From: Syngnathus acus
Lineage: Eukaryota > Chordata > Actinopteri > Syngnathiformes > Syngnathidae
Reading direction: 5' to 3'
Length of the DNA: 64,000 nucleotides
Assembly: GCF_901709675.1 (NCBI RefSeq)
Contig: NC_051095.1
Location: forward strand, 7,281,956-7,345,955
A program made the translations under genes and the position numbers. The stretch's first letter is position 1. Each line of letters opens with the position of its first letter. The notes under the pieces are model-generated. The model was not told the DNA's origin and did not search any database. It saw nothing but the letters and a program-made list of their open reading frames with translations. Positions 12,301-23,530 of this stretch are shown piece by piece.

Positions 12301-12990
12301 TGTATTAGGGTTAATGTTTGAAATTGAGATTTAAAGACAGGGTTTTAGATTAAAGCGACGATGTCAAACTAATTTTAGTTGTGGGCCAGATCATCGTTTC
12401 CTTCGGAGAGCCATTATGAATGTAATAAACTTGCAAGCAATATCACTATTAGTGAAGTCAATTTGTAATCTTAGTATTGAAACATAAAGTTGATGCAGAA
12501 TTTGTCCTGGTGGGTGGGCCAAATATAATTACACTGCAGGCCAAATTTCGCCCGCAAGCCAGATTTTGACGCCCCAGAATTGAAGGTTCAACTCTGAATT
12601 GGGGTTTCAAAGAAAGTTCTCAAACCTGGGTTTGGATTCAAGACAATGTTAAGAACTTAAATTGGAACTGCAGGAAAGAATTGGGGATTGAAATGATGGT
12701 TTCAAGGCAGGATTAGGGTTTCAAATTAAAGGGTCAAAAATGGATTAGGGTGCCAGACAAAGGTTTCAAATCTCGGTTAGAGATTAAAAATAGGATTTTA
12801 AAACAGGGTTGGGGTGTTGAACATGGGGTTCGGATTCAAATTAGTGATTTAATTCTGGTTTAGGGTTTGAAGGCAAACCCAAGATTTCAATATAGTCAAC
12901 AATCTGGGTTTCAGGTCTTAAGAAATAGGATTTCAAGATAGGGAAAGAATTTTTAACATGATTTAGGGTTTTTAAGTACAATAGTGTAAT
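12300..12990. repeat. Degenerate 'GGGTTTCAAA' array
   Basis: Short words such as agggtttcaaa, gggtttgaag, gattagggtttcaaat, tagggttta and aacagggttgggg recur dozens of times at irregular 20-40-base spacing, especially from 12,580 to 12,990. A second block of the same type lies at 14,560-14,880. This is a diverged low-order repeat; it contains TTAGGG-like words but is not a regular telomeric array. Confidence 0.6.
12355..12575. mobile_element. Diverged hAT-like nonautonomous element copy
   Basis: The sequence runs from gatgtcaaactaat...gggccaga through ttccttcggagagccattatgaatgt to gccagattttgacgcc. The same order of phrases occurs in the better-preserved copies at 27,090-27,416 and 52,992-53,302. 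No clear target duplication remains at this copy, so the ends are approximate. Confidence 0.5.
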
Positions 12991-13419
12991 CTTTAACGGA
13001 CTGCGCTTTATCTACACAATATGGTGCTCATGCTAGTAAATGTGATTGCTATGACTACTTGAAGATGACTTTCTATGTAACCCTTCAATAAAGGGATGGG
13101 ATCTTGTTAAAAAAAAAAAGAAAATCGCTGGCCATTTCTTTGAGTAATGCGCTGACACAGGCGTATGATTTATGCGCTACACGCTTGATTTGTGCGGTCT
13201 TCATAACACGGCGCCACTGCCTTCTTCTCGTGGTCCGCCCATGTCGCCTTCGCCGGTGCTGTAAAATGCTCACAGATTTGTGATTAAGCAGCTGCTTTGT
13301 CATGCGATGCATCAGCGGAGGTCAGCCGCTCTCCTGGAGTTTATCACTGCTGCTGCCTCACAAATTCAAATGGCTTCTTTATTTGCTGTTAATCCCATCA
13401 TGTGGATACGCAGAAGCCT
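12991..13419. other. Intergenic DNA without supported genes
   Basis: A poly-A run (about 13,110-13,125) and a CpG-richer patch (13,140-13,340) are present. The open frame 13,085-13,312 on the minus strand is arginine-rich low complexity and has no domain. Confidence 0.45.
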
Positions 13420-13455
13420 ATTATTATTATTATCATTATTATTATTATTATTATT
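13420..13455. repeat. (ATT)n microsatellite
   Basis: About eleven ATT units with one interruption (tatcatt). This simple repeat produces the poly-Leu tract in the plus-strand frame across it. Confidence 0.95.
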
Positions 13456-13589
13456 GGAACATTTAAGGATTGTAAGGGTCCACAACACAAAAAAAGAAAA
13501 ATGAAGAAAAAGAAAATTGGCCTCAGATTCTATGCTTACGAATCACTGTGAAGTTCTTTGTAAAATTTTCTACCATCATTCAATGCATG

Positions 13590-14115
13590 AAAAAGTCACA
13601 AGGGGCCAAAACTTGGAGTTGAACAAGTCAGCCATTTATTTTTGAAAGAGACTTTTCAATTTGGCGCATCCCATTAATTTGAAAAAAAAAAGAAAAACAG
13701 CAAGACCTGTTTTAGTGATCAAATGATCAGTGATAAATGACATGTCTGATATAACAATCTGCACACAAAAGGTTTAAAATTAAACAGAAAGTCTGCCAAG
13801 GTTAACTTGGTAATTAACGAAAGTAGCCCCCATTACCAGTTTCACTGATCAGTCTAAAATTGGTTGGACATGACCATCAAGAGTTTCAAGCGCTCATGAA
13901 TTCAACAGGAAGTCAGCCATTTTGGTTTGAAAAAGCCACTTTGAGTCAAATTAACTAGTCCTGAGACTTTGAGAAATTACCACCAAACCGCATTTTCACC
14001 AGTCATTAAAAAATCTCAGAAGACATATTTTTCTAAATAGAACGGACACAAAATTCTCAACAACCCATGCTTTAAATTGAACAGGAAGTCAGCCATTTTG
14101 TTTTGAAACAGTGTT
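13590..14115. repeat. Dispersed repeat family, 'aacaggaagtcagccattttg' type
   Basis: The phrase caacaggaagtcagccat occurs at about 13,903 and gaacaggaagtcagcca at about 14,079, each followed by ttttg(g/t)tttgaaa. A weaker relative, gaacaagtcagccattt, is near 13,621. The spacing is about 175-280 bases. This is the same general family as 8,881-9,850 and 22,930-23,530. Confidence 0.6.
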
Positions 14116-14559
14116 ATGGGGCCAATCGTGGGCCGTCACGTTGTTTCTCATTTTTGTAGCAGCAACAGTTAATTGACGGCAGGAAGAAGTGAAAGCGTGT
14201 CATCTACCTGCCCAGGGTCCAAACAGGATTCGGGTCAAAGCCAATATTAGCGCCATCAAAGGCAAATTGTCCAAAGTGATTCAGACGCAGGAGGTGCCAC
14301 GCAAACGTGCTGTTTGAGATTCATGAGTGCGATTCGCATGCGGCAGCAGGAAGAAAGAAAAAAGAGGAGGAGGAGGACTGGTGAAAATTGCTGGCTTTAA
14401 TTTCCTGCCTCATAGACCGTTGAGTGTATGCGCAGCTACGCCCTTATCTGCAGGAAGCGAGATTTAACACCTCGCCTTGACTAAATGTGACCAGCTCAAT
14501 ATATTAGCGCATGATTTTAAGACTTTTTGTCATCACATTTTTTTTTGGGTTGTACTGGA
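14116..14559. other. Intergenic DNA without supported genes
   Basis: Mixed composition with a purine-rich run (14,350-14,380). I see no repeat boundary, exon or RNA gene. Confidence 0.4.
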
Positions 14560-14880
14560 TAACCGAAGTAGGGTTTCAAGTCAAAGGTTGGGTTTAAAAA
14601 AAGGATTGAAATGTTGAAAAGGGGCTTTAAAGAAAGGGTTAGGGATTTAATTGAAGGGTTTGAATTTGGGCTTTTGAAGCTTTGTTATAGTGTCAAACAA
14701 GATTTAGAGCAATACTGATGGATTTTACTCTTACGGTTCAAAATTAAGTTTTGAAGCGAATAAGGGATAGGGGTCGAAAAGAGAGTTTCAAAACATGCCA
14801 TCACTTTTAAAGGGTTAAAATTTTAAATGGGTGTTCCAAACCAGTATCAAGATTTCAAGGGTTTGTTTTTAACATAACCA
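14560..14880. repeat. Second degenerate 'GGGTTTCAA' block
   Basis: The words agggtttcaagtcaaagg, tgggttta, gaaagggttaggg, gaagggtttgaa and caagggtttg recur through this block, matching the low-order repeat at 12,580-12,990. Confidence 0.55.
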
Positions 14881-15181
14881 TGTCAAGTAGGGAGCACATT
14901 ATAATTTTTCACACTTTAACAGCAACAGCACAATAATCTTGAGTGATGAGCCACATGCTGCTTCACCTAGGATGTTACCTTTTGAACACCTGCAAGTGGA
15001 GTGTCATTCGTCGCTGTGCATACAGCGATGATCGAATGAGGTCTGACTCTGGCCTCTTGCAAGAGCATTTTTATCAAGAGAAACAGGGTGGGGGTGAGAG
15101 TGGACTGGATGGAGAGAAAGCCCTTGACCTCTAGTCAAAGCATAGCAGGGGGTGTTTTACGACGTTGTGTAGGATGGGACA

Positions 15182-15275
15182 AGCTAGGTTATTTATTACA
15201 GGTTACATTCCAACATAAGCATAAAACTAATCTAGCTAGGTTATTTATTACAGGTTACATTCCAACATAATCATA
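15182..15275. repeat. Direct tandem duplication, period 52 bp
   Basis: A 42-base segment beginning agctaggttatttattac is repeated 52 bases downstream (15,182 and 15,234) with a single g/t difference. This near-identity in otherwise diverged DNA points to a recent duplication. Confidence 0.95.
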
Positions 15276-16640
15276 CGATCAAGATAATCTGGAAAACCCT
15301 GACAATTGTGTTCCTAAAATTCACTCAGTCGTGATACATGGTGACAGTCGCCGCGCGACTCTCATCAGCGGGAGCATGGAAACGAAAACATTCATCAGCA
15401 TCACTGGCAAGCAGCTGTAAATCAGCAGGCGGGAAAAGATGCAGGCAGGACTGTAGAGTAGAGCAAAGCACTCTAAAGTGTCAAACGAGGCGCCAGAGAG
15501 TCGCGAAGACAATAAAGCATTGTGACAAATAAGAGGCAAAAATCAAAAATGAGACTCAAAGAAGGGCGGGTGTTACCTCTGACAACGAGGTGGAAAGCAA
15601 ATGAAGCGACGGTGAGAAAGGTTGAGCGATATTAGAAAAAAGGGAAGTGGCGGAGCGGAGGTGAGGGATTAGCGTCACGCTTATCAGACGGCAGGTGCAA
15701 AAAAGTAGCGCTCATTTGCATGGCTCGCCACCGTCGCCAAAAACGCCGCCACTCTTATCACAACAGGCGCCGCTCTTTCACGCGGTCAGAGGGCTTGGCC
15801 TCGCCGCCGACATGTGGGCCCCAAACACATAGCGTGCTTTCAAATGTTTAACCAGCGTACAAAGGATAAGGTTCAGTCTGCTCTGCTTCAAAGGTTATTC
15901 AGAGATTGATTTGAATAATTACCATAAAGCCCCCATACATTTACATAGCAAGAGGTTAGCGCTACAGGATTAGCATTTATTAACATGGGTCAAAAGTAAA
16001 AGGGCAAAACAATCAGACTCGTTGAGCTCAACTTAAAGGAGCACCACACAACTTTTTGGCCATCATAAAATGTTTTCAAAACTCCTCTGATGAAACGTTG
16101 ACTTAAAAGTGGTTAACGGTACACACTCCACACAGGAAGGCCGGAGCCAGAATCAAACCTACCACCTCTGCACAGTGAGGCGGACGTGCTCACCAATATC
16201 ACCCGGTATTGCTTTTACCAGTACAAAAACATCCTGCAGCACACATAACTACAATAGAATAGGCTACAAAGACATGTTGTTTATTTTCAACATTAGATAC
16301 GGTTTGGACACAATTATATTCATCCCCTCAGTGCTCTTCATCCATCCCACAGCCACCACTCGTGGCAACAGAAACTCCTGAGAAATGTGGTTGACTTCAG
16401 GCGAAACACTACCGCCTGTGTCCATATGGTGTCGCCATAATCAAGACGAACTGAAACTTGTCGAGTGGGCCGTTGAATGAGATCAATTTTTGAGGAACTC
16501 CAGTTCTGCCTTACGGTTTTGAGTCTCGTCGTAGATCCTGAAATGCGCAAATGATGTTAGATTCAACATTTAATCGCACTACATGGCCATACTGTGTTGG
16601 CAAAGTGCCAAGCCATTTTGGCAAATTATTTTTCTCCAAC
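15276..16640. other. Intergenic DNA, CpG-richer patches
   Basis: No gene is supported. CpG-richer patches at 15,330-15,500 and 15,640-15,830 carry short overlapping frames on both strands without domains. The remainder is AT-rich. Confidence 0.4.
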
Positions 16641-16643
16641 TGT

Positions 16644-16669
16644 CCAGCCAGCCAGCCAGCCAGCCAGCC
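16644..16669. repeat. (CAGC)n microsatellite
   Basis: About six units of the tetranucleotide ccag/cagc in a row. Confidence 0.9.
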
Positions 16670-16904
16670 TCATTTCAATGAAAACTAGCAATTGTATTTT
16701 AAATGAGGCGTAGAAGTTTGCTTTGATAGCTTTGATCGTGTAAAGCGATGAAATGATTTGTTTGCAGAGCTTTGGTAACCCAAGAAGACATTTAGCGGCG
16801 GCAGATACTATATGGAAAATGGACAGAAAAGCTGACGTGGCGGTCAAAGAAAGGGCACGCGAAGAAACAACGGATTGATCCTAAAACAAATAGACATGAA
16901 ACTC

Positions 16905-17195
16905 AAGTGACAGAGCCTTTTCCTGCACATCACCCCGACTCTGGAACTCTCTCCCCCAGTCTGTCTGTGACTCACCCACACTCCCCATATTTAAGTCCCG
17001 TCTAAAAACTTACCTCTTCTCCCAAGCGCATGACCTCCCCTACCCATAACTGGTTTCCTCTTCTTAAGTTTACCCGATTGTTTCCTCCCCGTCCCCCTCC
17101 CCTCATGTATGTCTTTGCCTTGTTACCTGTAAGCGTCTTTGGGTGTTTGAAAAGCGCTATACAAATTTAATGAATTATTATTATATTATTATAAG
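16905..17195 (+). mobile_element. 3' end of an L2-like non-LTR retrotransposon (truncated)
   Basis: Read in the plus direction, the segment encodes a peptide of the type WNSLPQSVCDSPT followed by FKSRLKTYLFSQA, the characteristic C-terminal end of L2-like LINE reverse-transcriptase proteins. It continues into the 3' tail ttgggtgtttgaaaagcgctatacaaattt and an ATT-rich terminus (about 17,172-17,192). Only the last few hundred bases remain, so it is a 5'-truncated dead copy. The family assignment comes from recall of the tail and C-terminal pattern. Confidence 0.75.
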
Positions 17196-17885
17196 TGAAA
17201 ATGAAGCTATGGCTCAATCGATTGCTAGCTCGCCTGGTGATTTCGCCAGGTTGCTCTGGATCTGAGTGTGCTCATGTCGGTTGTGAGGAACCTTGCACTC
17301 GACCAGTCTGTTCACATCCAAAAATGTTGTGAAGCACAAATACACACTCATTTGCCAAGCGCGCATCAAACCGGTCACCCTTTGCATCTCTGGGCAGCCG
17401 AGAGGCAGCTGTCACTCAAGTGCAATTGCAAAACGGTGGCGGGCTCCAAACGTCTTTGTACTGTGATATTTACATGAAGACATGAAGCGAACCAATTGTG
17501 TGCGTGTCATTATCTCGGACGCATTCCTCAGTGACTCCTGCGGCAACCGTGAGAGTGGATATTTGCAATCTATCACTTTGCCAACAGCAGTCGTGAATAT
17601 GACGCAACATTGGCATAAGAAAAATACAAAAAACGCTTGCAGGTGGTTGGAGGGGGGTGGAGGGAGGTCGAGGGCTTCAGCTTTGCCTTTGTCCTCTGAT
17701 GCAAAGGAGCAGGGCTGTCAAAGGTGCGGACCGCGGGTCAGATCACAAAGTGATGTTTGAAGGCTTTGAATTCTGACGATGTCGCTGCTCAACCCGGAGA
17801 CAAAAGGTCATTCATTATGATTGTGATTCCAGACGTTTCCATTGCAAAGTTGCTTGCCAAAATATAAAAATGTAAAAAAAATAAA
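17196..17885. other. Intergenic DNA without supported genes
   Basis: Mixed-composition DNA with small frames at 17,268-17,477 and 17,482-17,760 that show no domains. A purine-rich G-run lies near 17,645-17,670. Confidence 0.4.
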
Positions 17886-17889
17886 AAAA

Positions 17890-18520
17890 AGTGTCGAAGG
17901 TGGCAGAATGGGGTGCAGAGCGAGGTGACCTTCTATGACTCTGTGGTGGCCTCAGCCATCCTCTACGCTGTGGTTTTCTGGGGTGGGGGCAGTACTGACC
18001 GGGGGAGACTGAATAAGATGGTCAGAAGAGCGAGCTCTGTCCTGGGCTGTCCTCTGGACTCCATTTGAGGTTGTGGGTGAGAGGAGGACGTTGATTAAGT
18101 TTAAGTCCATCATGGACAACACCTCTCACCCCCTCCATGAGATTGTGCGGTCCCTGACCAGTTCCTTTAGCGGCAGACTTTTGCACCCTCGGTGTAGGAA
18201 AGAACGGTTCCGCAGGTCCTTCATTCCCTCTGCTGTATACACACAGACCCAACTACTCCGTGCACCTTACAATTTTTATTCTATGCTGCTACTCTGTGTT
18301 GCTGTACCATCTGCTCTCCAATATCTTTATGGTGGATTCTTGTGCTTTTATTGATTTTCTGATATGGTAAATGCACTTTATGTTTTATTTCCTATTTACC
18401 TGTGTCTTATCTCAGCCTCTTACTGCGCATTGGAATTTGGAGAAACGCAGTTGCAGTCCTCATTGTAGTACACTGTTGCATAGTCTGATTGACAATAAAG
18501 TTTACTTTGACTTCCTTGTT
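17890..18520 (+). mobile_element. Truncated non-LTR retrotransposon, reverse-transcriptase C-terminus and 3' tail
   Basis: The plus strand reads TFYDSVVASAILYAVVFWG, then a GRLNKMVRRASSVLGCPLDS-like phrase. After an in-frame stop it continues as ERRTLIKFKSIMDNTSHPLH and a conserved-looking RCRKERFRRSFIPSA. This is the C-terminal region after the reverse transcriptase in fish non-LTR elements. The copy ends in ttgacaataaagtttactttgac, the same tail style as at 22,190-22,250 and 63,580-63,618. The stop codon and truncation show it is inactive. Confidence 0.85.
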
Positions 18521-21500
18521 TCCAGATGCTTCCTAGTGTCAGAAGGTTTCCAAGGCTCCATGGTAGCAAGTGCCTCGCCTGATTGCTTGGTTGATTGTTT
18601 GCTTGCTCTGCTCCTGTGTTGAGTACAATCCAAGTTTTTTTTATAAACACAACAAAAGTTAGCTCCGAGCAGAACAAGTCTACAACTACACTCCTTGACT
18701 CACTAGATCAACAGAACCCACTGACATAAGCGTAAGGAAGCTCAGGCATACTCCGGTCGCGACTCAAGGTCGCCCTCCTCCAACACACCCGATTCAAACC
18801 ATCGGCTTGTCAGCAAGCTAGATGACAGGTGTATCAGAGGAAGGAGACATCTGAAACAAGCAGGATAGTGGTCCTCGAGAAGTTTTGAAGAGCTTCATTT
18901 TTTGCCTCTGGAATATCTGTTATTGGCCTTTCTTTCTCGCCAACGGTTCAAGTTTCATTATGGCTCCCAATTGCTTTCATCGTGTTTTCTTGTATCGTAG
19001 AGGTTCACTATTCCAGATGATTCCTCAGGAACTGCTTCGATTGCCCCTCATACTGCACAATCTGAAGTGCCAAACTGCAACTAATGGTTTCTAGGGGCTA
19101 CTGGTTCTGCTTGCTTGACATGTATGTGTTTTTCCAACTGTGGCCACTTTCACGTGGTTCCTTTGGAAGGATAAAATCGATGTCACAAAATTGTAACTTT
19201 CAAAGCGTCTTTTCTCTTGACTTGCTGCCAGAGTTTGTGGCGAATTCCTGCTGCCTCAACAATTCCTCATCAGAAAGGTTTCCGGTGAAGGATGGTCGCG
19301 ACTGTTCCACTCTAGATCTGGATTGTCAACCTCCGCTAATATTTAACGGTTTTCTATATTAGTGTGTATTTTCTTAACGGTTGTACTCTCACGTGCTTCC
19401 TTTACATCTTTGGGAAGCGTGAACCTGCTTTTGAAAGAATTTAACATCCCAAGTATTTGAAGTTTCTTTGTTAGCCAAAGTTTAGCGTTGACTTTTTATT
19501 TTCTTTGCTTTCTTTGGCAAAGTTTTCAAAGTAAAATGTGATCATTAAAAACCATTGCGAAATCTCTTTGTTCACCTGAGCGCTCGCTTCCCGCGCTTTC
19601 CTTCAACCTGCCCCCGCCCCTGTGTTTTTTCTTTCCCTATCCTTTTGTTTAATTTCTCCTGTAAGCACACAAAGATTAATTGGCGCTTTCTTTTAACTTT
19701 TAGCGCGTGCCGTCCTGCCGACCGCTCATTCTGTCTCTCAGGAATGCCTCTCATCATCTTTTCATTAGCGCTACCTCTGCCCTTATACATTATTCAGCCT
19801 GGCTCTGGTGTGCACGGCCTGTCGCCAGAGTGCATTCTGCAAACTCATTAAAAAACTATTAAAGCCCGATGATTTCCTGTGATAGAGCCAAACGGGCGGC
19901 GGCCACGGCGTTTCCGACTGATCTTCTGACGAAACATTGGCGGCGCCGCCTGTCAAAAGGAACATTGGCACTGCGCATTTGTTTAACCTTTAGAAGCGAT
20001 GCTTTCATCCCGCTTGCATGCTCAGAGTGGAACGCCGCCGGCTTACGCACAATGCAGCCCTCTGCTTTTGTTGACTCTGAAACCTTGTTCAGGGCTTTCG
20101 AGGAGCGTTTTCTAGGCTCAGGGGATCGCAGTGCAGCGCTACCTTGACTTTCAAGCTTGTGATTATTCTCATTCATACAGGTCATTTTATTCGCGGGGCA
20201 TTGAATCGATGGCAACTAAACTGGGATTGTCTGGTTGTCTTAAAAGACGTTCCGCCTCTTATCTGAGCAGCCTACATGTTCACGCAACAATGCTAAGCTA
20301 GGACTAGCTTGCGTTGGAGTGTGGGCGGGAGTCAACTATTTATGCTTTTGATGACTTGGCTCTCTCATATTGGCAAGGAAAACCACACTGGCACTTTTAG
20401 CTGTTCAGAACGATGACAAGTATTCCAAAATGTATGTATGTACTCAGTGGCTCTCATGTATTGGTAACTAGCATCATTTTCCACGTTCCCATGACTTGTA
20501 CCTAATAAAATGTCCCGTGAGTGCAGATTGAATCCAAGGTGAAATTTGTCCTCAAAACATCAAATATTGAGTGGAAGCTCTCCAGTCGGCTTTTAGTGGA
20601 TTAATTTATTCCGTTTTCAGTGTCTATTATTTACCTGAACGCTTTTGGTGACGACTGACGCCCTTTAGAAGCCAAGCCTCTAAGCGTATTGCAGATGTTT
20701 CTGGGTTTTGTTTTTTTTCTTCATCCTCACATCCTCCACAGCGGGTTTTGAGGAAAAGAGTTGACATGTTAATTGACGCTTTGTAGGCTTCTCTCCAGGG
20801 AGGCTCCTCCTTCTCCTCACTGATTTGTTTGGCGTCTTGCGTGATCAGAGCTACTGTAAAATGACGAGGAGATCATCTGGAAGAGTCGTTCAGCTTCACA
20901 GCTGTCTGTTTTAAAATAAGTATTTAGAGGCAAAAAATAATCTTTTATTAATTCTTGTATCCAAATGTTTCATTCTTTATTAGATTTTTATTCATTTTTA
21001 TATAATGTGAATTTTTCTAAATTAAATTTTTCAAATGAATATAAAACTAATGTACATCGAGTAAAAATGAGTTTTTACTAGAGTGACGTAGATTGAGCTA
21101 CTTATAAATGTATTTCAATTACAAAGTGAGAAATCTTTATTTGTATTGTATTGTTTTCTACATATTTTTTAAGCATTATACAATGTCACTGATCTAGCGT
21201 AAAAGTGATTGAATTCCGCCTTTGTTTTAAATTTAAGCTCCATATGAAGTGAACCGGTTATATATATATTTTCTTTGCACATAGTAGATTTTTGTCATTT
21301 TTATAGCAATTCTCAAAAGTTCCAACAATATCCATTGAGTAAATTAAGTACTTTAATTAATGTAAATATATTAATAGAATACCATGTGCATTAAGACAAC
21401 CAATAAGCCAAGTTCTAATCCTGCACACAAATGTTTACGTTTTTTTAAATATTATTTTCTTGTTAATTTTAGAGCGCTGAGCCAAAAAACAAAAACTTAT

Positions 21501-21650
21501 GGTGAACTAATAAAGAAAGCTTTCAAAGTTGTGTGACTGAAGGGGCACCATAAAATGATTTGAATGTGATTCATATCACAGCCTATGAAGGAAAAGATAT
21601 ATTTGTGTGCAAGCTCTCCTATCAATAGTCGCCTGATGTGATTGTGTGCA
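18521..21650. other. Intergenic DNA without supported genes
   Basis: No exon or RNA gene is recognised. A GC-richer island at 19,560-20,150 has overlapping frames on both strands (such as 19,859-20,215 minus and 19,869-20,147 plus) with no domain, and may be conserved noncoding DNA or chance. From 20,900 to 21,550 the DNA is strongly AT-rich and featureless. Confidence 0.45.
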
Positions 21651-21654
21651 AAAG

Positions 21655-22252
21655 GAATCCTAATTCTTCATCTAGCCCCTTACACTGCTCTGAATACAAC
21701 GTGAAGGCCCTCCAGCGCATAGTGAACACAGCTGGTAAGATTATTGGTGCTTCACTCCCCTCCCTGAAGGACATTTACACCTCCCATCTCACCCGCAAGG
21801 CGACCACGATTGTGAGTGATGTGAGTCACCCCGCTCACTCTTTGTTCGATCTTCTGCCCTCTGGGAAGAGGTACAGGAGCCTGCGCTCCCGCACCACCAG
21901 ACTCACCAACAGCTTCATTCTCCAGGCTGTTAGGATCCTGAACTCTCTCCCCCCTTCTGCGTAGCATCCTGTACTTTTGCGCTATATTCTGACTGTCTGC
22001 TGTATGCACACTTGCTCCATTTTGCTCCTCTTATTTATTGTGTTATTTGTTTATTTATTATTTATTCACCACTCTTATTTATTCATTGTATGTGCCTTCT
22101 TGTTTTTATTTTTTTGTGTTGTTTACTTGTATGTGTATTGTGTACTAGGTCTTGTCACCGTGGGATAGTGGGAACGTTATTTCGATTTCTTTGTGTGTCT
22201 TGGCATGTGAAGAAATTGACAATAAAGCAGACTTTGACTTTGACTTTGACAC
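21655..22252 (+). mobile_element. Truncated non-LTR retrotransposon with CTTTGA tail
   Basis: The plus strand encodes the typical LINE C-terminal phrases LQRIVNTAGKIIGASLPSL, DIYTSHLTRKATTIV, SHPAHSLFDLLPSGKRYRSL and a RTTRLTNSFILQAV-like end, with a stop at about 21,963. An AT-rich 3'UTR follows, with ttgtcaccgtgggatag, then ttgacaataaagcagactttga and tandem ctttga units up to about 22,250. The 3' part matches a second copy at 63,405-63,618. Only the last ~100 codons of the protein remain. Confidence 0.9.
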
Positions 22253-22930
22253 TTCCTTTCTCTGACATCAAATTTGCCTCAAAACATGATCTATTTTCAT
22301 CCGACTGATATACTATTTGCCCGGAAAAGGGATAGAAAATGACACTCTATACAGCCACTCGTCAGATTGTATTACGCATACAGAATATTTTGCCTCTTTA
22401 GGTTAGTTTACCACTTTTGTGCCATATTTTGCTTATTGTCACTAAAACACTTATTTATTTGGGGGGGGGGGGGGGTGAAGAGACGCTTTAGCTTGATAAA
22501 ATTGTTACGACGTCTACTACTATTACTATGATTTTATGAAGTGTAATATCATTGAGGGGTATTAGTTTGACTGCCAGTTTGGAAACTCCTGGTCTCCAGT
22601 ATGCTTTGAAACACACTCTAATCTGAGTGTAATAATTCCTGCAGGTGGGCCCATCCATCTAATTCGCCTAAATTAAACGAGATCCGTCACACGTCCCTCT
22701 AATGGCCGCCGCAGATTGTGTGCAAAAATCTGAATTAATAATTCAGCATCGCCTTGCATTATTCATACCAGCGCCTTTATAAGGGCCTGCGCGCACTTTT
22801 TACAGCCAGAACTTTCTTCCTGCAGGGTCAGGCCACGACGTGTTCGGGGACTGTGGGATATGACAGTGACTTTACTTAGTTTTGTTCATTTCAACTATAG
22901 TGACAATGCAGTAATGTTACTTTGGGTTAT
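22253..22930. other. Intergenic DNA; poly-G run and possible conserved noncoding element
   Basis: A G-run of about 15 bases lies at 22,461-22,475. The stretch 22,620-22,830 is repeat-free and combines homeodomain-like words (taattcgcctaaatta, gaattaataattcag) with a GC-rich flank, as developmental enhancers often do. No reading frame of note is present. The enhancer idea is inference only. Confidence 0.3.
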
Positions 22931-23530
22931 TAGCCCGTAACCTAAAAGAAAAAGGCTATAGAGTGCCCCTGGAAGGATACAACCATTTTGGTTTGATGTA
23001 GATGTTTCAAACTCCTTCTTACAAGGTACACAAATTCGTCCCTCAAAATTAAAAGACAATATGAGACTTGGTAAGATGTTTACTATGATTGGTTCCTAAA
23101 AATAAATCTGAAGAACATAAAGACACAGCAAACCGAAGCCACCATTTTAAGGTCATTTATGCCATTGAAAGAAATTCAAATATTCAGCTACCCAATTTTG
23201 ATAGGCCTGTTTATCATGAAAATACCCGCAAAAATGATCTAAAGAAACCATTATATATACGTATATAAATTAAAAAAAAACTGCCGTTTTGATTTGAAGT
23301 TGTAAAACTAGATTGACTCAATTACACCCAAATTGATTTTTCTGGTTTTTAAATTTATTTCATTCAGCAACAGGAAATTTGGTGGACAGGTCAATCACGA
23401 TCAAACCTACAAAAAAAGTATCAAAAAGCCATGCCTGAATAGACATAGAAAATCTGCTGTTTACATTTAATTCACCCAACAAGATTTTGAATTCCACCCA
23501 ATTATCAGTTTTGAAAATAAATGTTTGTCT
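22931..23530. repeat. Further copies of the 'ggaaatttggt/attttg' dispersed repeat
   Basis: The phrases cagcaacaggaaatttggtgg (about 23,363), caattttgatagg, accattttaaggtc and cacagcaaaccgaagccaccatttta recall the family at 8,881-9,850 and 13,590-14,115, including a following gaccacaaaaa-type stretch. The copies are highly diverged. Confidence 0.4.

Noticed and set aside
12300-12990. Interstitial telomere array
   Set aside because: TTAGGG-like words occur, but spacing and sequence are irregular and most words are GGGTTTCAA variants, so this is not a telomeric tract.
19859-20215. 118-codon minus and 92-codon plus frames
   Set aside because: They overlap each other in a GC-rich island, neither shows a domain, and there are no splice sites to make either an exon.
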